Assembly (NCBI RefSeq): GCF_019052365.1
Contig: NZ_JAHQUY010000024.1
Location: forward strand, 1 to 41,962
Length of the DNA: 41,962 bases
Direction: 5' to 3'
From: Leyella stercorea
Lineage (GTDB): Bacteria; Bacteroidota; Bacteroidia; Bacteroidales; Bacteroidaceae
A program made the position numbers and the translations under genes. The notes beneath the pieces are model-generated. The model was not told where the DNA came from. It saw only the letters and a list, made by a program, of their open reading frames with translations, and did not search any database. This document shows, in pieces, positions 23,113 through 32,209 of this stretch; the stretch's first letter is position 1; each line of letters opens with the position of its first letter.

Positions 23113-23650
23113 AAATCTTCATTGTTAAAATTGTTATTACCGTGCAGACTATTCCGCCTGCAATAAATACACACCAGTCCACCCACCACAACCCTCGCTC
23201 TTTCGAACGTTCTTCAACCGCCGTTTGAGCACTGTCCTGAAGATGAGCGTTCTTCACGCTCAGGCGCTCGTTCTCCGCCTCATAATACGCACACAGACGC
23301 GCCAAACTGTCGCAGCCGCTCTCTATCACCAGGGTAGGAGGTTTGCCGCCCGTGTTCTGCTTCACACTCGCCTTCACGTGCGCACGGCCCGAGCTCGCAG
23401 CATAGCTCGCTCCTTCAGGCAGTCGCCACAGACCGGAGTCAAGCGCTATCTCCAGCAATGCCGTGTCCGCCTTCACCGGTGCCGTCCACCACGCCTTCAT
23501 CACGCTCGTCGCGGCGCTTGCGCTGTCCTTTCGCACTGCGCTTGCCGACACTTTGTTTTCCGACCTCACCGTCTGTCTCGTCGAGCTGCAGCTCGCTGCT
23601 GACAGGACAAGCAGCCCTGTGAGGACATAGCTGAATAGCCTCAATGGCAC
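23078..23650 (-). CDS. Lipoprotein nested with the spanin-like gene (outer-membrane lysis partner, putative)
   Basis: From a GTG at 23650 the protein begins with a clean lipoprotein signal: LRLFSYVLTGLLVLSAASC with the lipobox L-S-A-A-S-C. An upstream ATG frame from 23749 also exists but would place about 30 extra residues before the signal. The mature part has low-complexity Ser/Ala stretches, and a second membrane segment (WVDWCVFIAGGIVCTVITIL) near the C-terminus, which is unusual for an outer-membrane lipoprotein. About 212 bp overlap the preceding gene in a different frame, as in Rz/Rz1 pairs. Predicted role: outer-membrane disruption at lysis. Confidence 0.6.
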   Translation of the reverse strand: MPLRLFSYVLTGLLVLSAASCSSTRQTVRSENKVSASAVRKDSASAATSVMKAWWTAPVKADTALLEIALDSGLWRLPEGASYAASSGRAHVKASVKQNTGGKPPTLVIESGCDSLARLCAYYEAENERLSVKNAHLQDSAQTAVEERSKERGLWWVDWCVFIAGGIVCTVITILTMKIYERFYVRPGGR

Positions 23651-23912
23651 GCGACAGACGGTTGACAGCACGTCGCGTGAGGTTGTTCTCAGCCACCAGT
23701 TTCTCTGTGATCTTTGTCGTCTCTTCATATTTCTTCTGCGTTTCAACAAGCAGCGTCGATACGTCTTCGTACATCACCTTGTAGGTGTCATGCACGCTCT
23801 TCGCCGTCTCGGCCTCCTTCACCTTGCGGTTCGCAACCCAAGCGATGGCGGCACCTATGCCGCCCGAGGGTATAGCCCACTGCAGGATTTGCATGATTAC
23901 TGTGTCCGCCAT
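23439..23912 (-). CDS. Membrane-anchored coiled-coil protein (holin- or Rz-like i-spanin)
   Basis: The 157 residues have one N-terminal membrane segment (ILQWAIPSGGIGAAIAWVAN, about 9-28) followed by a coiled coil (about 30-95, VKEAETAKSVHDTYKVMYED) and a low-complexity charged C-terminus (VGKQSVGKRSAKGQRKRRDE) that lies over the lipoprotein gene. An inner-membrane anchor with periplasmic coiled coil followed by an overlapping lipoprotein is the i-spanin/o-spanin pattern. The amidase gene is next upstream, making a lysis cassette. A holin role for this protein is an alternative. Confidence 0.6.
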   Translation of the reverse strand: MADTVIMQILQWAIPSGGIGAAIAWVANRKVKEAETAKSVHDTYKVMYEDVSTLLVETQKKYEETTKITEKLVAENNLTRRAVNRLSRAIEAIQLCPHRAACPVSSELQLDETDGEVGKQSVGKRSAKGQRKRRDERDEGVVDGTGEGGHGIAGDSA

Positions 23913-23958
23913 CCTTGTTTTCTCTTTATTCGTTATTTACTCTGTTTTCACACTCTCC

Positions 23959-24429
23959 TTACTGCCTGATGCCGATGCTCTCCAACCATGCCTTCACGTC
24001 AAAACTCGGGCAGGCTTTAGTCACGCCTGGCAGGTCACGGTGACCCACAATCTTGATCTGTGGAAACCTTTCATGAAAGTTCCTCACGTAGTCAGTCATA
24101 GCCTTCAGCTGTGCCGCTGTGCGCGTGTCCTTAGCCGTCTTGCCGTCCTTTGCCAGACCGCCGGCATACACCACATGGCGGCTCACCGAGTTATAGCCCG
24201 CAGCACCGTTCGTCACCTCCCAGGGGTCCACCTCCGCATCCTCGTTGTTCTTCACCAGGCGCTCCACTGTTCCGTCCAGATGGAACAAATCGGTGTACCC
24301 CACCTGCTTCCAGCCCCTGCCGCCCTTCTTCACCGGGTCAGTGTGCCAGTGGCGTATCTCTTTAGAGCTTACCTCACGGCCTTCTGGCGTGGCTGTGCAG
24401 TGCAGCACCAGATATTTCATCCTTGCCAT
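23959..24429 (-). CDS. Endolysin: N-acetylmuramoyl-L-alanine amidase (Amidase_2)
   Basis: Cleaves the amide bond between muramic acid and the stem peptide. Zinc ligands are visible: His10 in YLVLHCTAT, His130 in IVGHRDLPG and Cys140 in TKACPSFD, the T7-lysozyme arrangement. At 156 residues it is a single catalytic domain with no signal peptide, so a holin must release it. It lies beside the spanin-like pair. Confidence 0.92.
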   Translation of the reverse strand: MARMKYLVLHCTATPEGREVSSKEIRHWHTDPVKKGGRGWKQVGYTDLFHLDGTVERLVKNNEDAEVDPWEVTNGAAGYNSVSRHVVYAGGLAKDGKTAKDTRTAAQLKAMTDYVRNFHERFPQIKIVGHRDLPGVTKACPSFDVKAWLESIGIRQ

Positions 24430-24432
24430 AGC

Positions 24433-24597
24433 CTAGCCGATGGGGTCAGCATACTCTGCCAAACCGCGTTCCACAACGTCATGGGCACGATCCAGCTCAA
24501 ATTCAAGCACCTCACCTGCCTCGTGCACCACGCTCAGGTCTTCCTTGTCGCGAAACTTTGCCACGACCTTCACACTCACTGTCTTTTTCTCTGCCAT
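24433..24597 (-). CDS. Small head-associated protein
   Basis: A 54-residue frame starting MAEKKTVSVKVVAKFRDKED and ending GLAEYADPIG, too short for most gene finders. The pattern of a short basic beta-rich start and an acidic end (LEFELDRAHDVVERGL) is common for small proteins just after the capsid gene in Mu-type and other phages. It stops 3 bp before the amidase start. Confidence 0.6.
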   Translation of the reverse strand: MAEKKTVSVKVVAKFRDKEDLSVVHEAGEVLEFELDRAHDVVERGLAEYADPIG

Positions 24598-24632
24598 AAT
24601 CTTTTTTTTATTTTAGTTGTATTTGTTACCTG

Positions 24633-24659
24633 GGCGGAGGCGGTTCCACGCACTCCGCC
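24633..24659. other. GC-rich hairpin after the capsid gene
   Basis: GGCGGAG (24633-24639) and CTCCGCC (24653-24659) form a 7-bp stem. No T run follows on the minus strand, so it may protect the capsid mRNA or partly end transcription. Confidence 0.4.
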
Positions 24660-24670
24660 GTTCCCAGTTT

Positions 24671-25630
24671 CTATCCCTCGGGCACGTAATTGAACTTCTT
24701 GGTCTTTCTCCAGTCCATCACCACAATCTCCTCGCCGAAGCCAACGTTCGTGTCGGCCTTCATCAGCAGCTTGAAGAAGTACAGCTCCGATGGGTTGCTC
24801 AGCTTGTCTATCTGGATCACGTTCTCGTCGTCCTGAAGGTTCACCGCAGCGAAGAAGTTGCCGTCCGCATCGGGCGAGCACAGCGTCGCCATGATGAGCG
24901 AGTCAGGCCAGGCGGCCACAGTCTCGATGGCGATGCCCTTGAAGCGCTTGCTGTTCACCTCGCTCTCGTTAGAGTTCTTGTGCTCGCGCTCTGTCAGTTC
25001 CTTGTCGTACTGGTCAAAATCGTCAACGCTCATCAGAATGCGCAGGTTCGGGTTCTCGCGCATCGCCTTGGGGATGGCGTTGCGCACAGCATACAAGCGG
25101 TCTATCATCGAGGTGGGGCCCTCAGGGTTCACCACAATTACATCGCTTGCCTTGGCTGCTTGCGTCAATATACCGTCCATCAGCTGGTCGTCGGTGCCGC
25201 CGCTCACATACTCGCCGTTCACAAACAGGTTGCCAAGCTCAAACTGCACCTGCTTCGACAGCGCCTCCAGAAGGGCGTTCTGGGCCTCGGGAGGAAGTTC
25301 CGCAAACACCAGGTTGCCCTTAGGCTGCCACTTTCTCCATATCTGCTCAAAAGCTCGTGGGTTAAACACCGTGAATGCCATAAAGTCGTGGGGCTCCAAG
25401 GTCTGCTCGCTGTAATTGAAGTCGCCCTGGGCATCGCTCTTCTGAGGGTCTTCCTTGCGCTTCTGCAGCATCTTGCCCGCCTTTAGGCGTGGCACGCTGA
25501 TTTTCTTTTCCACACCGGGAATCACCATGATGAGTCCCTTGTCCACAAGCTCGTTGCCCGTGGTCGCAACGGTCAGGATGCGCTCCAGCACCTCGCCGTT
25601 GTAGTTCGTGTTCTTTACTACTATTGCCAT
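24671..25630 (-). CDS. Major capsid protein
   Basis: The 319-residue protein follows the protease/scaffold gene, the normal order. Features fit Bacteroidetes Mu-like major capsid proteins: KGLIMVIPGVEKKISVPRLK near the N-terminus, a helix segment RAFEQIWRKWQPKGNLVFAE, LSKQVQFELGNLFVNGEYVS, and a C-terminal strand region ending WRKTKKFNYVPEG. Length is usual for the HK97 fold. Assigned mainly from position and overall pattern. Confidence 0.8.
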   Translation of the reverse strand: MAIVVKNTNYNGEVLERILTVATTGNELVDKGLIMVIPGVEKKISVPRLKAGKMLQKRKEDPQKSDAQGDFNYSEQTLEPHDFMAFTVFNPRAFEQIWRKWQPKGNLVFAELPPEAQNALLEALSKQVQFELGNLFVNGEYVSGGTDDQLMDGILTQAAKASDVIVVNPEGPTSMIDRLYAVRNAIPKAMRENPNLRILMSVDDFDQYDKELTEREHKNSNESEVNSKRFKGIAIETVAAWPDSLIMATLCSPDADGNFFAAVNLQDDENVIQIDKLSNPSELYFFKLLMKADTNVGFGEEIVVMDWRKTKKFNYVPEG

Positions 25631-25667
25631 TTGTTTTCCTTTTTATGGTTCTTCTGTCTCTCGTCCT

Positions 25668-26711
25668 TTACTGGAACTGGCGCTTCATGCGCGCTTCTCT
25701 GATCTGCTTCTGGCGCTGCTCCCATGGGCCGTCGCTCACGCCGGGCTGCACATGCAGGTCGTTCATCACCTTGCGCTTCGGGGTCAGTGCGGAAAGCACC
25801 TTCTTGCCCTCGGCCATGTTTCCCTTCAGAATGTTCTCGAAGGTCGGGCGGCTTTCAGCGTTGATGCGGCCGTCCTGCTCAGCTGCGTCCAACAGTTCCT
25901 TGCGCTCAGCCTCTGCGTCTGCCTCGGCTTTGTCCTCAAAGCCCTTCAGCTTCGTCTTCAGCGCTTTGTTCTCGTCCTCCAAGGTCTGTGCCTTGCCGGC
26001 AAGGGTCGCATAGTGCTGAGCCCTCGCCACCACTTCTTCATCACTCTTGCAGTCCTTAAACTGCGCCTGTTTCTTCAGTTCTTCTAATGTCATATCGTTC
26101 GCTTTTTGTGGCTCGTTCCTGAGCCGGTTGTTGAATGTTGTGTATATCTCCTCTGGAGTGCTGTCCTCAGCCACGGGGTCCGCATCATAAATGCCGTCTA
26201 TCAGACCCATCTGCAGGGCCTCCTGCGCCGTCAGCCAGTGGTCTGTCCCGTCAAAGTATTGGGCTTTCACTTCTTCTTTGCTCATGCCCATGCGTTGGGC
26301 GTACATCTCGCCCAGACTGTCCTCCAGGCTCTCTATCTCCGCGATGCACTTCGCCATCTCTTGCTTGTTGCCGTAGCAGCCACCGCTCACGCTGTGAAGC
26401 ATCAGACGCGCATACCGGCTCATCTCCACTGGCTTGCCGCACAGCGCTATCACGCTCGCCATGCTCGCCGCCACACCGTCCACGTAAAGACGTATGTCTG
26501 CATTGCTCTGGCGGATGGCGTTGTAGATGGCTATACCGCTGAACACGTCGCCGCCGTTCGAGTTGATGCGGATGTCTATACGCTCACTCTCCTCGGCGCA
26601 GGCTGCCAGCTCGGCGGCTATCTGCCCGCTCGCCACCTCGTAGCCGATGTCGCCATACATGTAGATGGTGCTCACGCTCGCCGCTTTCTTGATATTGAAA
26701 TATTTGCTCAT
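25668..26711 (-). CDS. ClpP-type prohead protease fused to scaffold region
   Basis: Residues 1-190 are a ClpP-like serine protease: IRINSNGGDVFSGIAIYNAI, the nucleophile Ser83 in VDGVAASMAS, and His106 in LMLHSVSGG. Residues about 220-347 are a charged coiled coil (ALKTKLKGFEDKAEADAEAE) typical of an internal scaffold. In Mu-type phages one gene encodes the protease and its scaffold for capsid maturation. It is the first gene of the minus late operon and diverges from the terminase operon. Confidence 0.9.
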   Translation of the reverse strand: MSKYFNIKKAASVSTIYMYGDIGYEVASGQIAAELAACAEESERIDIRINSNGGDVFSGIAIYNAIRQSNADIRLYVDGVAASMASVIALCGKPVEMSRYARLMLHSVSGGCYGNKQEMAKCIAEIESLEDSLGEMYAQRMGMSKEEVKAQYFDGTDHWLTAQEALQMGLIDGIYDADPVAEDSTPEEIYTTFNNRLRNEPQKANDMTLEELKKQAQFKDCKSDEEVVARAQHYATLAGKAQTLEDENKALKTKLKGFEDKAEADAEAERKELLDAAEQDGRINAESRPTFENILKGNMAEGKKVLSALTPKRKVMNDLHVQPGVSDGPWEQRQKQIREARMKRQFQ

Positions 26712-26920
26712 TGTCTCCTTCTTTGTCGGGCAGTTTGCCCATGTTGCGGTTGCAAAGTTAATGGCTTTCCAACCTCATTCCATACCCCCTGTTTTATCAT
26801 GAAACGTTATGCCGGCATCATAACGCCGCAACTTGTCATCATGCTTTTCACTCGCTCGGATTCACTCCTTTTCACGGTAATTTTGCACTGCATTTATTCA
26901 CATTATAAACAGATTTTTCA
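26712..26920. promoter_or_regulatory. Divergent late promoter region
   Basis: On the minus strand, TAACTTTG (26760-26753) faces the protease gene; on the plus strand, TAATTTTG (26878-26885) faces the terminase gene. Both fit the -7 consensus but neither has a good -33 box, as expected for promoters that need an activator such as a Mor- or C-like protein. The 209 bp hold no gene. Confidence 0.55.
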
Positions 26921-27364
26921 ATGGCAGATTTAACCAATACACAGAAAAAAGAGTGGGCTCGCACGCTTTATCTCCGAGAAAACCTCACACAGCAGGAGAT
27001 TGCCGACCGTGTGGGAGTGTCACGCGTCACAGTCTCAAACTGGTGCCGCGGCGGCAAATGGGAGGAACAGAAGGTCGGACTCACGCTCACACGACGTGAG
27101 CAGGTACAAAGCCTCTATCGTCAGGTAGCCGAAGTCAACAACGCAATACAGCTCAAACCAGAGGGACAACGATACCCTGATGCTAAGCAGGCTGACACTA
27201 TCGTGAAGCTCACATCCGCAATACGAAACATGGAGCAAGAGGTGGGCATCGCCGACCGCATCGCTGTGCTCACTGATGTCATCGAGTGGATGCGACCATC
27301 CGACCTCGACAAGGCAAAGGAGCTAACCTCGCTTTTCGACGCTTACATCAAGGACAAACTCTAA
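26921..27364 (+). CDS. Terminase small subunit-like HTH protein (DUF1804-like)
   Basis: The N-terminal HTH (LRENLTQQEIADRVGVSRVT, then VSNWCRGGKW) recognises DNA, and the helical C-terminal half (AIRNMEQEVGIADRIAVLTD) likely oligomerises. At 147 residues and immediately before the large terminase gene (6-bp gap), it should select phage DNA for packaging. In Mu this is the gp27 position. Confidence 0.8.
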   Translation: MADLTNTQKKEWARTLYLRENLTQQEIADRVGVSRVTVSNWCRGGKWEEQKVGLTLTRREQVQSLYRQVAEVNNAIQLKPEGQRYPDAKQADTIVKLTSAIRNMEQEVGIADRIAVLTDVIEWMRPSDLDKAKELTSLFDAYIKDKL

Positions 27365-27370
27365 CAGCGT

Positions 27371-28903
27371 ATGAAACAGACTGACCGTATAGCACTACAA
27401 AACTGGGAAAAGTTCAAGGACAACATCGCGCGCGCAACGCCCGTCGATCGCTCCATGTCACAGGCCGAAATACAGAAGCACCGTGCATGGCTTGAAGCAC
27501 GCCCGCTCGAATGGATAAAATTCTTTTTCCCGAACTTCGCACAGTATGAGTTCGCACCTTTTCAGAAAAGGGCCATACGACGCATTCTCTCCAATCCCGA
27601 GTGGTTCGAGGTAATCTCATGGAGCCGAGAGCTCGCCAAGTCCACTTGTGCCATGTTCTGCATCATGTACCTCACACTCACAGGGCTTAAACGAAATGTC
27701 ATACTCACATCCAATTCATTCGACAATGCCGTCCGCCTGCTCGACCCGTTCCGGGCCAACCTCGAGGCCAACGGGCGCATCATCGCCTACTACGGAAAGC
27801 AGCAGTCGCTCGGCTCATGGACGGAGGACGAGTTCATCACCAAGCAGGGCGTGGCATTCCGGGCACTCGGTGCAGGACAGTCGCCACGTGGCTCCCGAAA
27901 GGATGCCGTACGCCCGGATGTGTTGATTGTCGATGACTTCGACACAGACCAGGACACGCTCAATCCCGACATCATACAGAAACGATGGGACTGGTGGGAG
28001 AAGGCGCTTTACCCAACGCGCTCTGTCTCTGAGCCTACACTGGTGCTCTTCTGCGGCAACATCATCGCCAAGGACTGCTGTGTCGTCCGCGCAGGAGCAA
28101 TGGCCGACCATTGGGACATCGTTAATATCCGCGACAAGGACGGACACTCCACATGGCCCGAGAAAAACTCTGAGGAGCACATCGACCGTGTTCTCGCCAA
28201 GATTTCCAAGAAGTCAGCGCAGGGCGAGTACTTCAACAACCCCATCTCAGAGGGCGAGATATTCTCCGAGATGGCTTTCGGAAAGGTGCCGCCGCTCTCC
28301 AAGTTCAAGTTCCTCGTGGCTTACGGCGACCCCGCTCCGGGCGAAGGCAAGGGCAAAAAAGGCAAGTCGTTCAAGACGGTCTCACTCCTCGGCAAGCTCT
28401 CCGGCAAGCTGTACGTCATAAAGACGTTTTTGGCTCAGGCGCTCAATGCCGAGTTCATCGACTGGTATGTGCAGCTGCTCGCATTTGTCGGAGGTCGTGC
28501 TCCGGTCTATTGCTACATGGAGAACAACAAACTTCAGGACCCGTTCTTTCAGCAGGTATTTAAGCCGCTCGTCGCCAAGGTGCGACGCGAGCAGGGCGTA
28601 CAGCTCTACATTCGAGGAGACGAGGAGAAGAAAACCGACAAGGCAACACGCATCGAGGCCAATCTGGAGCCCATGAATCGTGCCGGCAATCTCATACTCA
28701 ACGAGGCGGAACGCGACAATCCACACATGAAGGAACTCCTCGACCAGTTCACGCTCTTCACTCTCTCCCTACGCTATCCGGCCGACGGTCCTGATGCCGT
28801 TGAGGGCGGCAATCGCATCATCGACGAAATTCAGCACAGGGCAGAACCACCGGTCACACGCTCGCGTGCCGACATACGCACACGCAACAAACGAAGATTA
28901 TAA
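27371..28903 (+). CDS. Terminase large subunit (Mu gp28-like)
   Basis: Motor and nuclease for headful packaging. The ATPase domain has a Walker A-like segment SWSRELAKST (about 94-103) and Walker B DVLIVDDFD (about 184-192). The nuclease domain begins near VAYGDPAPGEGKGKKGKSFK (about 315). At 510 residues, it is the usual length. The start MKQTDRIAL follows the small subunit by 6 bp. Confidence 0.92.
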   Translation: MKQTDRIALQNWEKFKDNIARATPVDRSMSQAEIQKHRAWLEARPLEWIKFFFPNFAQYEFAPFQKRAIRRILSNPEWFEVISWSRELAKSTCAMFCIMYLTLTGLKRNVILTSNSFDNAVRLLDPFRANLEANGRIIAYYGKQQSLGSWTEDEFITKQGVAFRALGAGQSPRGSRKDAVRPDVLIVDDFDTDQDTLNPDIIQKRWDWWEKALYPTRSVSEPTLVLFCGNIIAKDCCVVRAGAMADHWDIVNIRDKDGHSTWPEKNSEEHIDRVLAKISKKSAQGEYFNNPISEGEIFSEMAFGKVPPLSKFKFLVAYGDPAPGEGKGKKGKSFKTVSLLGKLSGKLYVIKTFLAQALNAEFIDWYVQLLAFVGGRAPVYCYMENNKLQDPFFQQVFKPLVAKVRREQGVQLYIRGDEEKKTDKATRIEANLEPMNRAGNLILNEAERDNPHMKELLDQFTLFTLSLRYPADGPDAVEGGNRIIDEIQHRAEPPVTRSRADIRTRNKRRL

Positions 28904-28921
28904 ATTCTAAACAATGTATAT

Positions 28922-29347
28922 ATGAGCCAATTCGTACAACTTTCCGACTACGATGCCTCCATTCACCGAGAGATTCTCGATGCGCTCACCAGAGCCGACG
29001 AATCGGTCATCGAGATTTGTGAGGATCGGGCCATCGCCGAAATGAGGTGCTATCTCTCCAAACGATACGACTGCGACAGTATCTTCGCGGCCACTGGGGC
29101 CGATCGACTCCAGCTCGTACTCATGATGGTCATAGACATCGCCGTATACCACATCTTCTGTATTCACAACCCGCAGAAACTCTCACAGTTGCGCAAGGAC
29201 CGCTACGACCGGGCAGTCGAGTGGATGAAGGCGGTCGCCGCAGAGGACATCTCCATCCAGGGGGCACCGCTACTGCCCGAGGAGGTGCGTGCTGCACATG
29301 CGCCATTCCGCTTGAAAAGCAACCCCAAACGGGTCAATCACTGGTAA
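28922..29347 (+). CDS. Mu gp36-like head-completion protein (DUF1320)
   Basis: 141 residues with the family's look: a helical start (LSDYDASIHREILDALTR), AIAEMRCYLSKRYDCDSIFA, and the typical YDRAVEWMKAVAAEDISIQG. In Mu this protein belongs to head-tail joining. It lies between terminase and portal, an unusual position compared with Mu, where it comes after the capsid gene. Confidence 0.8.
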   Translation: MSQFVQLSDYDASIHREILDALTRADESVIEICEDRAIAEMRCYLSKRYDCDSIFAATGADRLQLVLMMVIDIAVYHIFCIHNPQKLSQLRKDRYDRAVEWMKAVAAEDISIQGAPLLPEEVRAAHAPFRLKSNPKRVNHW

Positions 29348-29369
29348 CTGACAATTAAAAATTCTGATT

Positions 29370-30746
29370 ATGACAAAACGAAAGTATAGCAAAGCCCCAA
29401 AGGGCAAAATCACCATTGGCGGAAACATTCCGCAGCAGGGACAGCAGCGCCCCAATGTCATTGTGCTCACGCAGCCAAAGCGCTTCGGCATCGACATAGC
29501 CGACTTCACTTCGGCTGTCCGGGCGGCAGAGGATGTCGATTTCTCGCGACGATACAAACTCTACGACCTTTACTCTGACATACTCATGGACACACACCTC
29601 TCCTGCGTCATCGAGAAGCGACGCAATGCCGTACTATGTGCCGACATCGAGTTCTGGAGAGACGGCAAGCCCGACGAGGCGGTCAACGAGCAGATTAAGT
29701 CACCATGGTTCTCACGACTCGTCACCGACATTATAGATGCCAAGATGTGGGGCTTTTCCCTCTGCCAGTTCTATCGCCAGGGCGAATGGGTCGATTACGA
29801 CCTCATCCCAAGAAAGCACGCCGACCCTGTGCGCCGACTCATACTGCGACACCAGACCGACATCACCGGCACCTCATGGGACGAATACCCCGACCTGCTT
29901 TTCATCGGATCGCCTTCTGACCTCGGACTCCTCGCCAAGGCTGCACCATGGGTCATATACAAGCGCAACACCACGGGCGACTGGTCACAGTTCTCCGAGG
30001 TCTTTGGCATGCCCATTCAGGAGTACACTTACGAGACCGATGACGAGGACTCACGACAGCGAGCCATCGACGATGCATACAATGCCGGCTCGCTCGCAGT
30101 TTTCGTGCATGGCAAGGACACCACGCTAAACCTCGTTGAGGCGGGCAACAAGACGGGGTCGGCAGATGTCTACGAGAGATTCTGCGAGCGCTGCAACAAC
30201 GAGATTTCAAAGCTCATACTCGGAAACACGCTCACCACCGAGTCCTCAGAAAACGGAACGCAGGCGCTCGGCACGGTACATAAGAAGGTGGAGGACCGAG
30301 TGGCGCAGGCCGACCGACGATACATCCTCGATGTGCTCAATTACGACATGACGGACATATTCCAGCGCATGGGCATCAACACCTTTGGCGGAGAGTTCTG
30401 TTTCCCCGAGCAGAAGGACATCGACCCTTCCACAAAGATGAACATACTCACGCAGCTGCGCACCAACTTTCAGCTGCCTGTCTCCGACGACTATCTCTAT
30501 GAGGAGTTCGGTGTCGAAAAACCTGCCGATTACGACAAACTGAAAGCCGAACAGCAACAAAAAAAGGAGGCGCTTGCCTCCATTGCCAATCAGCAGTTGC
30601 CTGCCGATGATGATGACGAACCCGAAAACAGCGACGACAAAAAGAACTCCGAACCGTCGCCCAAACAAAAAAAGTCTTTCAAAAACTGGCTGCGCTCTTT
30701 TTTCGCAAAAGCCCCGCAACCGGGCGGGGCGGATTTAGAGTGGTAG
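29370..30746 (+). CDS. Portal protein (Mu gp29-like, DUF935)
   Basis: 458 residues. Recognisable blocks are YKLYDLYSDILMDTHLSCVI (about 57-76), AKMWGFSLCQFYRQGEWVDY, SEVFGMPIQEYTYETDDEDS and EISKLILGNTLTTESSENGT, which fit DUF935 portals. The last 60 residues are charged low-complexity. It forms the vertex through which DNA enters and leaves the head. The stop overlaps the MuF start. Confidence 0.92.
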   Translation: MTKRKYSKAPKGKITIGGNIPQQGQQRPNVIVLTQPKRFGIDIADFTSAVRAAEDVDFSRRYKLYDLYSDILMDTHLSCVIEKRRNAVLCADIEFWRDGKPDEAVNEQIKSPWFSRLVTDIIDAKMWGFSLCQFYRQGEWVDYDLIPRKHADPVRRLILRHQTDITGTSWDEYPDLLFIGSPSDLGLLAKAAPWVIYKRNTTGDWSQFSEVFGMPIQEYTYETDDEDSRQRAIDDAYNAGSLAVFVHGKDTTLNLVEAGNKTGSADVYERFCERCNNEISKLILGNTLTTESSENGTQALGTVHKKVEDRVAQADRRYILDVLNYDMTDIFQRMGINTFGGEFCFPEQKDIDPSTKMNILTQLRTNFQLPVSDDYLYEEFGVEKPADYDKLKAEQQQKKEALASIANQQLPADDDDEPENSDDKKNSEPSPKQKKSFKNWLRSFFAKAPQPGGADLEW

Positions 30747-32209
30747 TCAACAATCTCTACCAGGTCAAGGCCGATGATGTGGCTGCGTCCATGGAATTCT
30801 CAGACGACTTCATCGCGCAGATTCTCCACGACATTTACCGTCGGGGCAAGGCGCAGTCTCCCACCGACCTTTCGCCCGAACTGTTCCGTGCCATCCTACG
30901 CAGTTTCAATCAGGCTACAGCCCAGGGCATGGCTGCAGCCGATGTACCCGACCTGGATGACGACTTCCGACAGGCGCTCCGCCATTCCAACGAGGTCTTC
31001 TCTGCCTTCAAGGTCCACCGTATGCAGTCTGATATGGCAAGACTTCTCACCGATTCAAACGGCGATTTAAAGCCGTTCAATCAGTGGGCAAACGATGTTC
31101 TGCCCATCGCCTCGCATCAGTGTGGGGCATGGCTGCGCACCGAATACGACACGGCGGTTATTCGGGCACACCAGGCAGCCGACTGGCAACAGTTCCTACG
31201 GGAGGCAGACGTACTGCCCAACCTCAAATGGATACCATCCACATCGCCCAATCCGGGCGCCGACCATCAGCTCTTTTGGAACACGGTCCGACCCATCAAC
31301 GACCCGTTCTGGAACGAACACCGACCGGGCGACCGATGGAACTGCAAATGCTCGCTTACATCCACCGACGAACCATGTACAGCCACGCCACTAAACGACG
31401 CGCTGAGCAATCCGCAACCAGGACTCGATTCCAATTCAGGAACTGACGGGGCTGTGTTCGCACAGTCGCATCCGTATTTCCCCAAGTCATGCAGCTCATG
31501 CAGTTTCTATAAACCGGGCTTCAGGGACAAGCTGAGCCATTTGTTCAACAACAAGGCTAAAGACTGCTACAACTGCCCGTACATCAACAACTGTTTAGAC
31601 TCGTTATGCAAATCAGATAAGCCAGATAAGGAGAAATTAAAAGCTAATAGGGTTGAATACAAACGCTTGCTTCACGACCCAGAATACAAAGATGTTGTTT
31701 TCGACAAACGTACTGGTGGACTCAAAGCCGCACATATTGGTCATATAACTCATGAGGGCGAACACGCACAAAGGTTCTTTGGCGGACTTACTTCTTCCGA
31801 CCTGGAAAATGAATGTCAAAATCAACTGTTCTCAATGGGACACAAAGCTATCTTCTGTAATGAGACAAAAAAGAAAAATGGACAGCAATTAGCGGCTCTC
31901 GATATGGTTATGGATGACAAATATATGGACATACGCTCGGTTACTGGACGTGGATGGTACTCAAATATATTTGTTAAAAAGAATGATCAGTTACGCCGAT
32001 ACAACAGCAGAAGCGACGTCGAGGAGAAAGCGGATGCTCTTTGTCTGTATTTCCATGATCCAAACCTGTTTGATGAGACAAAAATGAAAAAATCCATCAA
32101 CTATTTCAAGTTCTATCGGAATTTTGACGGGAATCTGCTTGATAAGGATTTGAAGCATATCTATTGTGTCATAAAGGGTAGAAACGAGTTGCTTCACTAT
32201 GAAATATGA
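30740..32209 (+). CDS. MuF head morphogenesis protein with C-terminal toxin-like nuclease domain
   Basis: From GTG 30740 the protein has 489 residues. Residues about 100-215 are a Mu gpF-like domain (WLRTEYDTAVIRAHQAADWQ, HRPGDRWNCKCSLTSTDE). About 245-285 is a Cys-rich link (SCSSCSFYKPGF, CYNCPYINNCLDSLC). Residues about 290-489 do not belong to gpF. They contain LAALDMVMDDKYMDIRSVTG, which looks like a restriction-endonuclease-type D...(D/E)xK motif with Arg in the Lys place, and end in YCVIKGRNELLHYEI. Fusion of MuF to polymorphic toxins is known in temperate phages. The C-terminal part is clearly AT-richer than the start, suggesting module exchange. Confidence 0.82.
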   Translation: MVVNNLYQVKADDVAASMEFSDDFIAQILHDIYRRGKAQSPTDLSPELFRAILRSFNQATAQGMAAADVPDLDDDFRQALRHSNEVFSAFKVHRMQSDMARLLTDSNGDLKPFNQWANDVLPIASHQCGAWLRTEYDTAVIRAHQAADWQQFLREADVLPNLKWIPSTSPNPGADHQLFWNTVRPINDPFWNEHRPGDRWNCKCSLTSTDEPCTATPLNDALSNPQPGLDSNSGTDGAVFAQSHPYFPKSCSSCSFYKPGFRDKLSHLFNNKAKDCYNCPYINNCLDSLCKSDKPDKEKLKANRVEYKRLLHDPEYKDVVFDKRTGGLKAAHIGHITHEGEHAQRFFGGLTSSDLENECQNQLFSMGHKAIFCNETKKKNGQQLAALDMVMDDKYMDIRSVTGRGWYSNIFVKKNDQLRRYNSRSDVEEKADALCLYFHDPNLFDETKMKKSINYFKFYRNFDGNLLDKDLKHIYCVIKGRNELLHYEI

